Assembly: GCA_964454675.1 (NCBI GenBank) | Contig: CAYVUB010000011.1 | Span: 1 to 64,000 of the forward strand | From: CAYVUB01 sp964454675 | GTDB taxonomy: Bacteria; Bacteroidota; Bacteroidia; Flavobacteriales; Flavobacteriaceae | Length of the DNA: 64,000 bases | Reading direction: 5' to 3' | Part shown: in pieces, positions 15,833 to 26,031 of the stretch | Layout of the letters: the number at the start of each line of letters is the position of its first letter | How positions within the stretch are numbered: the stretch's first letter is position 1 | The notes under the pieces: generated by a model | The model's database searches: none | What the model was told of the DNA's origin: nothing | What the model saw: only the letters and a program-made list of their open reading frames with translations | Position numbers and translations under genes: made by a program

Positions 15833-18139
15833 ATGAATCAAGATTATATACAACCGGATAACTGGTCAATTATTGAAGAAGGCTTTGATGTAAGCCGTGT
15901 AAAATCGTCAGAAAGTTTGTTCAGCATTGGCAACGGTGCCATGGGACAACGTGCCAATTTTGAAGAGTATTATTCCGGTCCAACATTTCAGGGAAGCTAT
16001 ATTGCCGGTGTTTATTATCCCGATAAAACACGTGTAGGCTGGTGGAAAAACGGCTATCCCGAATATTTTGCCAAAGTTCTCAATGCACCAAACTGGATAG
16101 GAATTAATGTAGCCGTCAACGGCGAACAACTTGATTTATTCACCTGTAAAAAAGTAGAAAACTTCCGTCGCGAGCTTAATATGAAAGAAGGCTGGTTGTC
16201 CAGAAGTTTTACGGCAACACTTCAAAACGATATTCAGGTAAGGGTTGAAACCAAACGATTTTTGAGTTTGGATATGGATGAAGTTGGAGTTGTCCGGTAC
16301 AATGTTACGGTTTTGAATGCCGATGTGCAAGTTGATTTCTCACCATATCTGGATGCCGGTATCACCAATGAAGATACCAATTGGGATGATAAATTTTGGG
16401 ATACTTTAAGTGTCAGCCACGAAGCCGGACAAGCATTTATTGAATCCCGAACCATGAAAACGCATTTTCATGTGTGTACCGCAATGCAAACGCAGGTATC
16501 TGTAAACGGTAGTCCCGTAAATACGGAAAAAACTATCAGCACATCTGATAATTACATTGAATTTCAATACAAAACCCGGCTAAAAAAAGGGGATACCATA
16601 GCAATAATTAAGTTTGGCGGTTATTTTGTTGACAGAAATCACGACAAGAACGAATTGGTTTCTGTGGCTAAAAGCACCTTGCACCAAGCATCACAAATGG
16701 GTTTTGAAGCCTTGTTGGAACTTCAAAAACAAGCTTGGGCTAAAATTTGGGATATGGCAGACATCACTATTGACGGCGATGTAAAAGCACAGCAAGGTAT
16801 CCGTTTCAATATTATGCAGCTTAACCATACCTATCTTGGCAAAGATGCCCGATTGAATATTGGCCCAAAAGGGTTTACCGGCGAAAAATACGGCGGAAGC
16901 ACCTATTGGGATACCGAAGCGTATTGTATCCCGTTTTATATGGCAACCAAAGACCAAAAAGTGGCGCGAAACCTATTGGAATATCGTTATAATCATTTGG
17001 AGAAAGCCATTGAAAATGCTCAAAAATTAGGTTTCACCAATGGTGCGGCGTTGTACCCAATGGTAACGATGAATGGCGAAGAATGTCATAACGAATGGGA
17101 AATTACCTTTGAAGAAATCCATCGTAACGGTGCTATTGCGTTTGCCATTTACAACTATCACAGATTTACGGATGATTACTCTTACATTCCCGAAAAAGGA
17201 CTTGAAGTGTTGATTGGCATTGCCCGTTTCTGGCATCAAAGAGCCACATTTTCTAAAGACAAAAACAAATACGTGATACTCGGTGTTACGGGTCCAAACG
17301 AATATGAAAACAATGTCAACAATAATTTTTATACCAATTATATAGCAAAATGGTGCATCAATTATGCCATTGAAAATATAGACATCGTTAAAAACGATTA
17401 CGATTCTGATTATACCAGAATTATGAATAAGGCAAAACTATCCAACGCTGAACTATCCAAATGGAAAGAAGTTGCTGATGGAATGTATTTCCCTTATTCT
17501 GAAGAACATCAAATTTACTTACAGCAAGACGGTTTTTTAGATAAAGAACTGGTTACGGTAGCAAATCTTGACAGGTCGCAACGCCCTATTAATCAAAAAT
17601 GGAGCTGGGATCGTATCTTGCGTTCGCCATACATCAAACAAGCCGATACCCTGCAAGGATTCTACTTTTTTGAAGACCATTTTACACAGGAAGAATTAAA
17701 ACGCCATTTTGATTTTTACGAACCATTTACGGTTCACGAGAGCTCATTATCGCCTTGTGTACATAGTATTCAAGCTGCCAAATTGGGTCAGATGGAACAA
17801 GCATATACGTTCTATTTACGAACCTCACGTTTAGATTTGGACGATTATAATAACGAAGTTAAAGAAGGTTTACACATTACCTCAATGGCGGGAACTTGGA
17901 TGAGTATTGTGGAAGGTTTTGGCGGTATGCGTATAAAAAACAATACCTTGTCTTTTGAACCGAAAATCCCCGAACAATGGGAAGCCTATTCGTTTAAAGT
18001 GAATTTCAGAAATCAAATTATTAAAGTAAATGTATCGCATAACGAAACAACATTTGTTCTCGAAGGCGATAAACCGCTTAAAGTATATGTATTTGATAAA
18101 GAAGTTGTGGTAGAACCCAACAGCTTGGTCACAGTATAA
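15833..18139 (+). CDS. Maltose phosphorylase (GH65)
   Basis: 768 residues with the ATG at 15833; an upstream TTG at 15803 would add ten hydrophobic residues and is less likely. GH65 layout: N-terminal beta-sandwich (about 1-270), (alpha/alpha)6 barrel (about 310-690) and a C-terminal beta domain. The motif around residues 416-428 (EECHNEWEITFEE) holds the general acid. WDTEAYCIPFY lies in the sugar site, and HESSLSPCVHS in the phosphate region. It has no signal peptide, so it is cytoplasmic and splits maltose with phosphate to glucose and beta-glucose-1-phosphate. Adjacent pgmB confirms the pathway. Kojibiose or trehalose phosphorylase cannot be fully excluded but do not fit the locus. Confidence 0.93.
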   Translation: MNQDYIQPDNWSIIEEGFDVSRVKSSESLFSIGNGAMGQRANFEEYYSGPTFQGSYIAGVYYPDKTRVGWWKNGYPEYFAKVLNAPNWIGINVAVNGEQLDLFTCKKVENFRRELNMKEGWLSRSFTATLQNDIQVRVETKRFLSLDMDEVGVVRYNVTVLNADVQVDFSPYLDAGITNEDTNWDDKFWDTLSVSHEAGQAFIESRTMKTHFHVCTAMQTQVSVNGSPVNTEKTISTSDNYIEFQYKTRLKKGDTIAIIKFGGYFVDRNHDKNELVSVAKSTLHQASQMGFEALLELQKQAWAKIWDMADITIDGDVKAQQGIRFNIMQLNHTYLGKDARLNIGPKGFTGEKYGGSTYWDTEAYCIPFYMATKDQKVARNLLEYRYNHLEKAIENAQKLGFTNGAALYPMVTMNGEECHNEWEITFEEIHRNGAIAFAIYNYHRFTDDYSYIPEKGLEVLIGIARFWHQRATFSKDKNKYVILGVTGPNEYENNVNNNFYTNYIAKWCINYAIENIDIVKNDYDSDYTRIMNKAKLSNAELSKWKEVADGMYFPYSEEHQIYLQQDGFLDKELVTVANLDRSQRPINQKWSWDRILRSPYIKQADTLQGFYFFEDHFTQEELKRHFDFYEPFTVHESSLSPCVHSIQAAKLGQMEQAYTFYLRTSRLDLDDYNNEVKEGLHITSMAGTWMSIVEGFGGMRIKNNTLSFEPKIPEQWEAYSFKVNFRNQIIKVNVSHNETTFVLEGDKPLKVYVFDKEVVVEPNSLVTV

Positions 18140-18155
18140 ACAGATTTCATACGAG

Positions 18156-18252
18156 ACTGTTTCAAAAGTGTCATTCTGAACAAAATGAAATGTAGTGAAG
18201 AATCTTATATGATTGATTTTTAGAGATTCTTACTTCATCAGAATGAAACAGT
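18156..18252. repeat. Nested inverted repeat between GH65 and GH13
   Basis: Outer arms actgtttca (18156-18164) and tgaaacagt (18244-18252), inner arms tcattctga (18171-18179) and tcagaatga (18238-18246), and an inner agaatct/agattct pair. Its left half resembles the dispersed tcattccga...gaggaatct family seen near 38870 and 62850. It may punctuate or stabilise the operon transcript. Confidence 0.6.
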
Positions 18253-18275
18253 ATCAAAAATAAAAACCATAAAAA

Positions 18276-20138
18276 ATGAAAAAACTACTGATTATAACCG
18301 TACTATTTATCTCATTCCAACTCTCGGCACAAATCAGTCGGGTAGAGCCGCCGTTTTGGTGGAGCGATATGCAGCACTCAGAGTTGCAAATCATGTTTTA
18401 TGGCAAAAACATCGCTCAAAATGAAGTTTCGGTTTCCAACGGGATTACTATCAAAAACATTCAAAAGGAGGAAAATCCCAATTATCTTTTTGTAACTGTT
18501 GATACCAAAGGTATTCCGGCACAGGATTTTGTGTTTACATTCAAAAACGGTAAAAAGTCATTTACCCAAAACTATTCGCTCAAAAACAGAAAAGAACATT
18601 CGGCACAACGCAAAGGGTTTAACAGTTCAGATGTTATTTATCTCATCATGCCCGACCGTTTTGCTAACGGAAATCCCGGTAACGACAGCCACCCGTCAGT
18701 AACCGAAGAGCACGACCGCAGCAATCCCGGCGGAAGACACGGCGGCGATATTGAAGGTATTATCAAACATCTCGATTACATTCATGAGCTTGGTGCAACG
18801 GCTATCTGGAACACACCGCTACTTGAAGACAATGAAAAAAGACATTCGTATCACGGTTATGCTACCAGCGATTTGTATAAAATAGATTCGCGTTATGGTA
18901 CCAATGAAGATTTTGCAAGATTATCAGGCGAACTTCGTAAAAGAGATATGAAACTTATCATGGATTATGTGCCAAATCATTGGGGATTACATCATTGGCT
19001 CATTCAGGATTTGCCGTCCAAAGGCTGGATTAATTTTTGGGGTGATGATGACTCTCATGTGTCCAAAGGATTTTTAAGAAGCAGTTACCGGCAAATTTCG
19101 CAGTTTGACCCTAATGCTTCAGAATATGATAAAAAACACTGCATGGACGGCTGGTTTGATACCACAATGCCCGATATGGATATGCGGAATCCGTTGGTTT
19201 TAAACTATACGATTCAGAATGCCATCTGGTGGATAGAATATGCAGATTTAGGCGGATTGCGGGTTGATACCTATTCTTACAACGACAAAACAGCTGTTGC
19301 CGAATGGACTAAAAAAGTCATGGAAGAATACCCCGATTTTAATATTGTAGGTGAAATATGGATGCATGACCAGGCGCAAATTGCCTATTGGCAAAAAGAC
19401 AGTAAAATAGGTGCCTTGCAAAACTATAATTCGCACTTGCCAACCATCATGGATTTTACACTTTATAACGCTGTTACCGCTGCATTCAATGAGCCGGAGC
19501 CGTCGTGGGACAAAGGTATGAACCGTGTATATGAAAACTTTGTCAACGATTTTTTGTATCCCGATATTGATAATATTGTCGTTTTTGCAGGCAACCATGA
19601 TACAAGCCGTTTCAATACCATTGTGAACAGTGATTTAAACAACTACAAACTGGCAATGTCGCTTATATTTACCATTCGCGGTATTCCGCAAATTTATTAT
19701 GGTGATGAAATAGGAATGACAGGCGATAAAAGCAATGGCGATGCCGATATTCGTCAGGATTTTCCCGGAGGCTGGCAAGGTGATATACAAAATGCCTTTA
19801 TAGAAAACGGACGTACCGATTTTCAAAAAAGCTACTTTGACCTAACCAAAAAACTGCTCAGCTGGAGAAAAAGCAAACAGGTAATTCACACGGGCAAAAC
19901 CACACAATACGTTCCCGAAAATAATGTGTATGTGTATTTCCGCCATAATGATTCGGGCGAAACCGTTATGGTCGTTTTAAATAACGGTAACGATAATCAA
20001 ACCATCAATACCAAGCGTTTTAGTGAAAATATCAAAAACCATACATCGGGCAACGATGTTTTGACAAATGCTGTTTTTGATTTAAAACAGGACATTACTG
20101 TTCAAGGTAAAACGGCGTTGATTTTGGAATTGAAATAA
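18276..20138 (+). CDS. GH13 neopullulanase/cyclomaltodextrinase (SusA-like), periplasmic
   Basis: 620 residues with a cleavable signal peptide (LSAQ, about 1-19). An N-terminal cyclomaltodextrinase-type beta domain (about 20-115) leads into IYLIMPDRFANGNPGND, the usual opening of the GH13 barrel. The catalytic triad is GLRVD (D331), VGEIW (E360) and GNHD (D442), and MDYVPNHWG is region I. A C-terminal beta domain follows. It should cut imported maltooligosaccharides, cyclodextrin or pullulan to maltose/panose-size products in the periplasm, as SusA does in Bacteroides. Confidence 0.93.
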   Translation: MKKLLIITVLFISFQLSAQISRVEPPFWWSDMQHSELQIMFYGKNIAQNEVSVSNGITIKNIQKEENPNYLFVTVDTKGIPAQDFVFTFKNGKKSFTQNYSLKNRKEHSAQRKGFNSSDVIYLIMPDRFANGNPGNDSHPSVTEEHDRSNPGGRHGGDIEGIIKHLDYIHELGATAIWNTPLLEDNEKRHSYHGYATSDLYKIDSRYGTNEDFARLSGELRKRDMKLIMDYVPNHWGLHHWLIQDLPSKGWINFWGDDDSHVSKGFLRSSYRQISQFDPNASEYDKKHCMDGWFDTTMPDMDMRNPLVLNYTIQNAIWWIEYADLGGLRVDTYSYNDKTAVAEWTKKVMEEYPDFNIVGEIWMHDQAQIAYWQKDSKIGALQNYNSHLPTIMDFTLYNAVTAAFNEPEPSWDKGMNRVYENFVNDFLYPDIDNIVVFAGNHDTSRFNTIVNSDLNNYKLAMSLIFTIRGIPQIYYGDEIGMTGDKSNGDADIRQDFPGGWQGDIQNAFIENGRTDFQKSYFDLTKKLLSWRKSKQVIHTGKTTQYVPENNVYVYFRHNDSGETVMVVLNNGNDNQTINTKRFSENIKNHTSGNDVLTNAVFDLKQDITVQGKTALILELK

Positions 20139-20191
20139 TACTGTCATTTAAACCGAATGGAGGAATCACAAAAACAAATAATGATATACAG

Positions 20192-22615
20192 ATGAAAAAA
20201 CTATTCGTTCTTCTATTTATAACCACAATTTCATTTGCCCAAAATGCAAACCGGCATTTTGTTTCTCTGGAAAATGATGAAAATTTCTATAAGATAGAAG
20301 TTACCGATGGCGTTTACCGGCTACGGTTTTTGTCAAGCAGTATTATTGAAACCAATTTTATCCCCGAAGGCGAAGCATACAACCCAAAATCGGCGGCGGT
20401 GGTTTTAAATACCGTCAAAAATCCCGTTCCGGAAATCAACAATCAGGATAAAATTGTTTTTACCTTAAAAGAATTATCGGTCGAAATCATCAAAAGCCCG
20501 TTTCAGATAATTTACCGTTATAAAGGAAATGAAATTCTTTCAGAAAAAGCAGGTTACGTCAAAAGAAAACACATTCCGTTAGACTATGTGCAAGGCAATA
20601 TCATTGCCGATTCTACGCAGGTTTTGCAATTCAATATTTCTGATAGCGAAGTCCTTTACGGTGGCGGCGCAAGAGCCTTGGGCATGAACCGCAGAGGCAA
20701 CAAGCTTGCCTTGTACAACCGTGCACATTACGGCTATGAAACCCATTCGGAACTAATGAATTACACCATGCCGGTTGTGTTGTCGTCCAATAAATATATG
20801 ATTCATTTTGATAATCCGGTTATCGGGTATCTGGATTTGGACAGTAAAAACAATAATACATTAGAATACGAAACGATTTCCGGCAGAAAGACCTATCAGG
20901 TTATTGTGGGCAATTCGTGGTTGGATATGTTAGATAATTATACCGGTTTAACAGGAAAACAACCTATGCCGCCACGCTGGGCTTTGGGTAATTTTTCAAG
21001 CCGTTTTGGGTACCATTCACAATACGAAACCGAAGCAACCATCGATGCTTTTAATAAGGAAGAAATTCCTGTGGATGCGATTATTCTCGATTTATATTGG
21101 TTTGGAAAAGAAGTACAAGGCACGATGGGAAATTTAGAAATAGACCGTGATTCGTTTCCTGATTTTGAAGGTATGGTCAGCCGTTTGAAAGATAAAGGAG
21201 TGAAGACGGTTTTAATTACTGAGCCTTTTATTTTAACAACTTCCAAACGCTGGCAAGAAGCGGTTGACAAAGATATTTTGGCAAAAGATTCTTTAGGTAA
21301 TCCGTTTACTTATGATTTTTATTTTGGTAATACCGGATTGATTGATATTTACAAACCTGAAGCCGAACAATGGTTTTGGAATATTTACAAAGATTTGGCC
21401 AATAAAGGTGTTGCAGGCGTTTGGGGCGATTTGGGCGAACCGGAAGTGCATCCGTCAAAATTACGTCACGCCACAGGAACTGCCGGTGAGGTTCATAATA
21501 TCTACGGTCACGATTGGGCACGTTTGGTTTTTGAAGGCTATGAGCGTGATTTTCCGGAAACACGGCCTTTTATTTTGATGCGTGCCGGTTATTCCGGTTC
21601 GCAACGCTACGGATTGATTCCTTGGTCTGGCGATGTCAACAGAACTTGGGGCGGTTTGCAAAGCCAACCCGAAATTGCCCTGCAAATGGGTATGCAAGGT
21701 TTGGCATATATGCATAGCGATTTAGGCGGATTTGCCGGTGATAATCTTGATGACGAGCTGTATGTACGCTGGTTGCAATACGGTGTTTTTCAGCCAATAT
21801 TCAGGCCACACGCACAAGAAGATGTACCAAGCGAACCCGTTTTTAGAAGCGACAAAGCCAAATCACTTGCCAAACAAGCCATTGAATTACGCTACAAACT
21901 TTTGCCATACAATTACAATTTAGCTTTTAAAAACCATAAAGAAGGCAAGCCGTTGATGCGTCCGTTGTTTTTTGAAGAAGATGATAATCAGCAATTGTTT
22001 AATTATTCAAAAGCCTATTTATGGGGAAATGATATTCTGGTTTCGCCCGTTTTGGAAGCAGGAAAAACGTCGCAAGACGTTTATTTTCCTAAAGGAAGCA
22101 AATGGTTTGATTTTTATTCTGATGATGTATTTGAAGGCGGAAAAATGCATACTGTGAGTTTAAATGAAGCAACAATTCCAACCTTTGTTCGGGCCGGTGC
22201 GTTTATTCCTATGGCGAATCCTATGCAGAACACTACGGAATATAATGCTGATACATTTGAATTGCATTATTATTTTGATACTTCAGTTAAAAAAAGCGAA
22301 CGGGATTTTTATAACGATAATGGTTTAAATCCGAATGCTTATGAAAATAATGCTTTTGAAATTTTGAAATTTGAATCGGAGTTGAAAAAGAACCGCCTGC
22401 AAATTGAGTTTGAAGTCAATATTGAAGAAAACTATACTTCCAAAGCAAAGCAACTGCAATTGATAATTCACAACATTCAAAAGCAACCAAAATGGATTAA
22501 AATCAACGGTAAAAAATTGAATGTAAGTTGGAATTCAACAAATAAAACCTTAGATGTTCCACTAAATTGGAATCCATCCGAAACTATCGAAATCAAAATT
22601 GAACTCAAAAAATAA
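20192..22615 (+). CDS. GH31 alpha-glucosidase, exported
   Basis: 807 residues with a signal peptide ending FAQ (residue 17). An N-terminal beta-sandwich with YGGGARALGMNRRG and the barrel segment AIILDLYWFGKE precede WGDLGEPE (nucleophile D413) and the acid/base motif WSGDVNRTW (D481). Proximal and distal C-terminal beta domains complete the GH31 layout. It should release glucose from non-reducing ends of maltodextrins in the periplasm, doing the job of GH97 SusB in Bacteroides. It sits in the operon 53 bp after GH13 and 5 bp before the next gene. Confidence 0.94.
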   Translation: MKKLFVLLFITTISFAQNANRHFVSLENDENFYKIEVTDGVYRLRFLSSSIIETNFIPEGEAYNPKSAAVVLNTVKNPVPEINNQDKIVFTLKELSVEIIKSPFQIIYRYKGNEILSEKAGYVKRKHIPLDYVQGNIIADSTQVLQFNISDSEVLYGGGARALGMNRRGNKLALYNRAHYGYETHSELMNYTMPVVLSSNKYMIHFDNPVIGYLDLDSKNNNTLEYETISGRKTYQVIVGNSWLDMLDNYTGLTGKQPMPPRWALGNFSSRFGYHSQYETEATIDAFNKEEIPVDAIILDLYWFGKEVQGTMGNLEIDRDSFPDFEGMVSRLKDKGVKTVLITEPFILTTSKRWQEAVDKDILAKDSLGNPFTYDFYFGNTGLIDIYKPEAEQWFWNIYKDLANKGVAGVWGDLGEPEVHPSKLRHATGTAGEVHNIYGHDWARLVFEGYERDFPETRPFILMRAGYSGSQRYGLIPWSGDVNRTWGGLQSQPEIALQMGMQGLAYMHSDLGGFAGDNLDDELYVRWLQYGVFQPIFRPHAQEDVPSEPVFRSDKAKSLAKQAIELRYKLLPYNYNLAFKNHKEGKPLMRPLFFEEDDNQQLFNYSKAYLWGNDILVSPVLEAGKTSQDVYFPKGSKWFDFYSDDVFEGGKMHTVSLNEATIPTFVRAGAFIPMANPMQNTTEYNADTFELHYYFDTSVKKSERDFYNDNGLNPNAYENNAFEILKFESELKKNRLQIEFEVNIEENYTSKAKQLQLIIHNIQKQPKWIKINGKKLNVSWNSTNKTLDVPLNWNPSETIEIKIELKK

Positions 22616-22620
22616 CTCTT

Positions 22621-24498
22621 ATGGACAAAACGAAATTGACTCTTTTCACGCTTGTATTGACACTTTGTTTTGGATGTAAGGACAAACCAAAACAGACCGA
22701 AGAATCCACTATGATTAAATCTGAATTAAAGAAAAAAGAAGTTGTATATCAAGTATTCACACGTTTATTCGGAAACACCAATACTACCAACAAACCCTGG
22801 GGAACCATTGAAGAAAACGGCGTTGGGAAATTCAATGATTTCACAGATAAAGCGTTGAAGGAAATCAAAGATTTAGGTGTCACACACATTTGGTACACAG
22901 GTGTACCGCACCACGATGTGATTACAGATTACACCGCTTTTGGAATTTCAAACGACGACCCTGATGTGGTTAAAGGCCGTGCCGGTTCGCCGTATGCCGT
23001 GAAAGATTACTACAATGTGAATCCGGATTTAGCAGAAAATGTTGAAAACCGCTTGCAGGAATTTGAAGCTCTTATTAAGCGTACTCATAATGCGGGACTC
23101 AAAGTGTTGATTGATATTGTGCCAAACCACGTCGCGAGAAATTACAAAGGGTTGACAAATCCGCAAGGTGTTAAAGACTTTGGCGCAGATGATGACACTT
23201 CGGTTACGTATCACATCAACAACAATTTTTATTACAATCCCGGAGAAGCCTTTCGAGTGCCGCAATGGAAAGAAAATTACCAACCGCTTGGTGGCGAAAA
23301 ACACGCATCAGTTGATGGTAAGTTTGAGGAAAATCCTGCAAAATGGACAGGAAACGGTTCCCGATTATCACAACCCGATTTTTATGATTGGTATGAAACC
23401 GTAAAAATCAATTATGGTGTATCGCCGGATGGTAAAAAAGATTTTGACGAATTACCTGAAGGATTTGAAAACGAAGATTACAAAGCACATTTTGAATTCT
23501 GGAAAGACAAAACCGTCCCAAATTCGTGGGTGAAATTTAAAGACATTGCTTTATACTGGATTGATAAAGGTGTTGACGGTTTCCGATTTGATATGGCAGA
23601 AATGGTGCCTGTAGAGTTTTGGAGTTATATGAATTCCGCCATAAAAATGAAAAATCCTGAGGCGTTTTTATTGGCAGAAGTGTATCAGCCACATTTGTAT
23701 CGCGATTATATCAAAAAAGGAAAAATGGACTATTTGTATGATAAAGTTCAATTGTACGATACCATCAAACACGTGATGCAAGGTCATGGCAAAACCGATA
23801 ATATCCCGCCAATTCAAGAGGATTTAAAAGATATTGAACATCACATGCTTCACTTTTTGGAGAATCACGACGAACAGCGAATTGCCAGTCCGGATTTTGC
23901 AGGAAATGCCTTAAAAGGAAAACCGGCAATGGTGGTTTCAACAACGATAAGCACATCGCCGACTTTGGTGTATTTTGGTCAGGAGTTTGGCGAACCGGGC
24001 AATGAAAATGCAGGATTCGGAAAACCAACCCGAACTTCTATTTTTGATTATGTGGGCGTGCCAAGTTACCAGCGTTGGGTCAATAACAAACAATTTGACG
24101 GAGGTCAATCAACCGAAGACGAAAAGAGTTTGCGTGATTTTTACAAACGTCTGCTCAATTTTACCATCAACAGTAATGCATTGGCAGGAAATTACAGGGA
24201 TATTCATACATTCAACCGCGAAAACACACAAAATTATACCGATAAAGTAATGTCTTATGCTCGTTGGAGTGATGATGAAAAATTACTCATTGTTTCAAAT
24301 TTTGAAGAAAACACCCATTCATTTGAATTAAAACTTCCCGAAAATCTTGTTCAAACGTGGAACTTAAAAAACGGAACGTATCAGCTTAAAGATGTGCTTT
24401 ACGGACAATACACATCACAATTAAAAGTAAGTAACGGTCAGGCAAATATTCAAATTCAGCTTAACCCATTGGAATCATTTATTTTAAAATTACAATAA
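22621..24498 (+). CDS. GH13 alpha-amylase-family lipoprotein
   Basis: 625 residues. Lipoprotein signal with FGC (Cys19) then KDKPKQTEE. The barrel opens VVYQVFTRLFGN. The GH13 motifs are IDIVPNH, DGFRFD (nucleophile D324), LAEVY (E353) and ENHDEQ (D417), and a C-terminal beta domain closes it. A long insert in the early barrel (about 120-260) sets it apart from the two GH13 lipoproteins downstream. As a surface or periplasm-facing lipoprotein it would trim maltodextrins. Five bases separate it from the GH31 gene. Confidence 0.92.
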   Translation: MDKTKLTLFTLVLTLCFGCKDKPKQTEESTMIKSELKKKEVVYQVFTRLFGNTNTTNKPWGTIEENGVGKFNDFTDKALKEIKDLGVTHIWYTGVPHHDVITDYTAFGISNDDPDVVKGRAGSPYAVKDYYNVNPDLAENVENRLQEFEALIKRTHNAGLKVLIDIVPNHVARNYKGLTNPQGVKDFGADDDTSVTYHINNNFYYNPGEAFRVPQWKENYQPLGGEKHASVDGKFEENPAKWTGNGSRLSQPDFYDWYETVKINYGVSPDGKKDFDELPEGFENEDYKAHFEFWKDKTVPNSWVKFKDIALYWIDKGVDGFRFDMAEMVPVEFWSYMNSAIKMKNPEAFLLAEVYQPHLYRDYIKKGKMDYLYDKVQLYDTIKHVMQGHGKTDNIPPIQEDLKDIEHHMLHFLENHDEQRIASPDFAGNALKGKPAMVVSTTISTSPTLVYFGQEFGEPGNENAGFGKPTRTSIFDYVGVPSYQRWVNNKQFDGGQSTEDEKSLRDFYKRLLNFTINSNALAGNYRDIHTFNRENTQNYTDKVMSYARWSDDEKLLIVSNFEENTHSFELKLPENLVQTWNLKNGTYQLKDVLYGQYTSQLKVSNGQANIQIQLNPLESFILKLQ

Positions 24499-24613
24499 AA
24501 TGAAACGCTCATGTACAAAAATTCTTTATACATAATAAGAGCATGCTTATGAGCGTTGCACCTGTCTGCCGACAGGCAGGTCTGACCTTTGAAAAACAAA
24601 TAAATATAATCAG
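24499..24613. repeat. Inverted repeat and GC-rich palindrome within the operon
   Basis: Arms aacgctcat (24504-24512) and atgagcgtt (24549-24557) enclose an AT-rich loop. Directly after it a 22-bp near-palindrome (24560-24581) matches one at 27749-27770 in 19 of 22 positions. It may be a transcript-stabilising or partial termination structure between two GH13 genes. Confidence 0.55.
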
Positions 24614-26029
24614 ATGAAAAAACTATTAGTGATGGCAGTTGTTTTCGGTATGGTTGTGTCGTGTAAAAACGATGCTAAAACACCGGAACAATTCACAGAA
24701 CAAGCCCCAAAAACCATTGCGCCGTTAACGGACGATATTTTGGAAACGGCAGTTATTTATGAAGTAAATATACGTCAGTATTCGCCCGAAGGCAGTTTTG
24801 TTGCGTTTACCAAAGATATTCCGCAGTTAAAGCAATTGGGTGTCAAAGTGATTTGGGTGATGCCTGTATTTCCTATTTCAGAAACCAAACGCAAAGCTAC
24901 CAACGGTAAGTTTACTTCCGAATTACCCGAAGAAGAACGAGCCAAATATTTAGGAAGTTATTATGCTGTAACCGATTTTACCAAGATAAATCCCGAGTTT
25001 GGAACTATTGAAGATTTCAGAGAATTGGTAAAAACGGCGCACGATAACGACATTTACGTGATTTTGGATTGGGTGCCAAACCACACAGGTTGGGATCACG
25101 TTTGGATAAAAGAACATCCGGAATACTATTCAAAAAATGAAGCCGGAGATATCATTCATCCCGAAGGAACCGATTGGACCGATGTTGCCGACTTAAATTA
25201 CGACAATCAGGATATGCGCAAAGAGATGATTGCCGATATGCTGTATTGGATTGAAAAAGAAAATATCGATGGATTTCGCTGTGATGTAGCAGGAGGCGTG
25301 CCTATAGATTTTTGGGAGCAAGCCATTCCGCAGTTGCGTGAAAAGAAACCGCTGTTTATGCTGGCAGAAGCATCGGAAGCAGAATTGTTAAAAGACGATT
25401 TGTTTGATATGTGTTACGGTTGGGGATTTCATCATTTGATGAAAGATTTGGCTCAGGGCAAGAAAACTTTGAAAGATTTTGACGCATATTTTGAAAAACG
25501 CTTTACGGATTATGGAGATGATGATATCCTTATGAATTTTGTTACCAATCACGATGAAAATTCCTGGAGCGGCACCATTAAAGAGCACATGGGTGATGCA
25601 TCAGGTCTGATGACGGTTTTGAACTATGCAGTTCCGGGAATGCCATTGGTTTATTCCGGACAGGAATACGGACTGAATCACAGATTGAAATTTTTTGAAA
25701 AAGATTCCATCCCGAAAACCAAAGGAGATGAATGGCTTCTGTTGGAAAAGCTCGGACAGCTTAAAAATACCAATGTCGCATTGAATGGCGGCAAGCAAAA
25801 AGCAGATTTCAAGATAGAAACGACTTCCAATGCATCTGTTTTGAAATTCGTCAGAGAAAAGGATGGCGTGAAATTAACCTTTATCGGGAACGTTTCAAAC
25901 ACCCAACAATCCCAAAAACAATTGCTTGAAGGCAGCTTTCGTGATGCGTTTTCCAATGCGGACGAAACCTATCAGGCAGATGATACGGTTACTTTAAAAC
26001 CTTGGGAGTATAAGTTATTAATACAGTAA
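24614..26029 (+). CDS. GH13 alpha-amylase-family lipoprotein (short)
   Basis: 471 residues. Lipoprotein signal with VVSC (Cys17) then KNDAKTPEQ. It is a compact GH13 barrel with little else: AVIYEVNIRQYSPEG, ILDWVPNHTG, DGFRCD (nucleophile D224), LAEAS (E252) and TNHDEN (D314), followed by a short C-terminal beta domain. This architecture is common in Bacteroidota starch loci next to a second GH13 lipoprotein. Precise specificity (alpha-amylase or maltogenic enzyme) cannot be read. Two bases separate its stop from the next gene. Confidence 0.92.
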   Translation: MKKLLVMAVVFGMVVSCKNDAKTPEQFTEQAPKTIAPLTDDILETAVIYEVNIRQYSPEGSFVAFTKDIPQLKQLGVKVIWVMPVFPISETKRKATNGKFTSELPEEERAKYLGSYYAVTDFTKINPEFGTIEDFRELVKTAHDNDIYVILDWVPNHTGWDHVWIKEHPEYYSKNEAGDIIHPEGTDWTDVADLNYDNQDMRKEMIADMLYWIEKENIDGFRCDVAGGVPIDFWEQAIPQLREKKPLFMLAEASEAELLKDDLFDMCYGWGFHHLMKDLAQGKKTLKDFDAYFEKRFTDYGDDDILMNFVTNHDENSWSGTIKEHMGDASGLMTVLNYAVPGMPLVYSGQEYGLNHRLKFFEKDSIPKTKGDEWLLLEKLGQLKNTNVALNGGKQKADFKIETTSNASVLKFVREKDGVKLTFIGNVSNTQQSQKQLLEGSFRDAFSNADETYQADDTVTLKPWEYKLLIQ

Positions 26030-26031
26030 TT

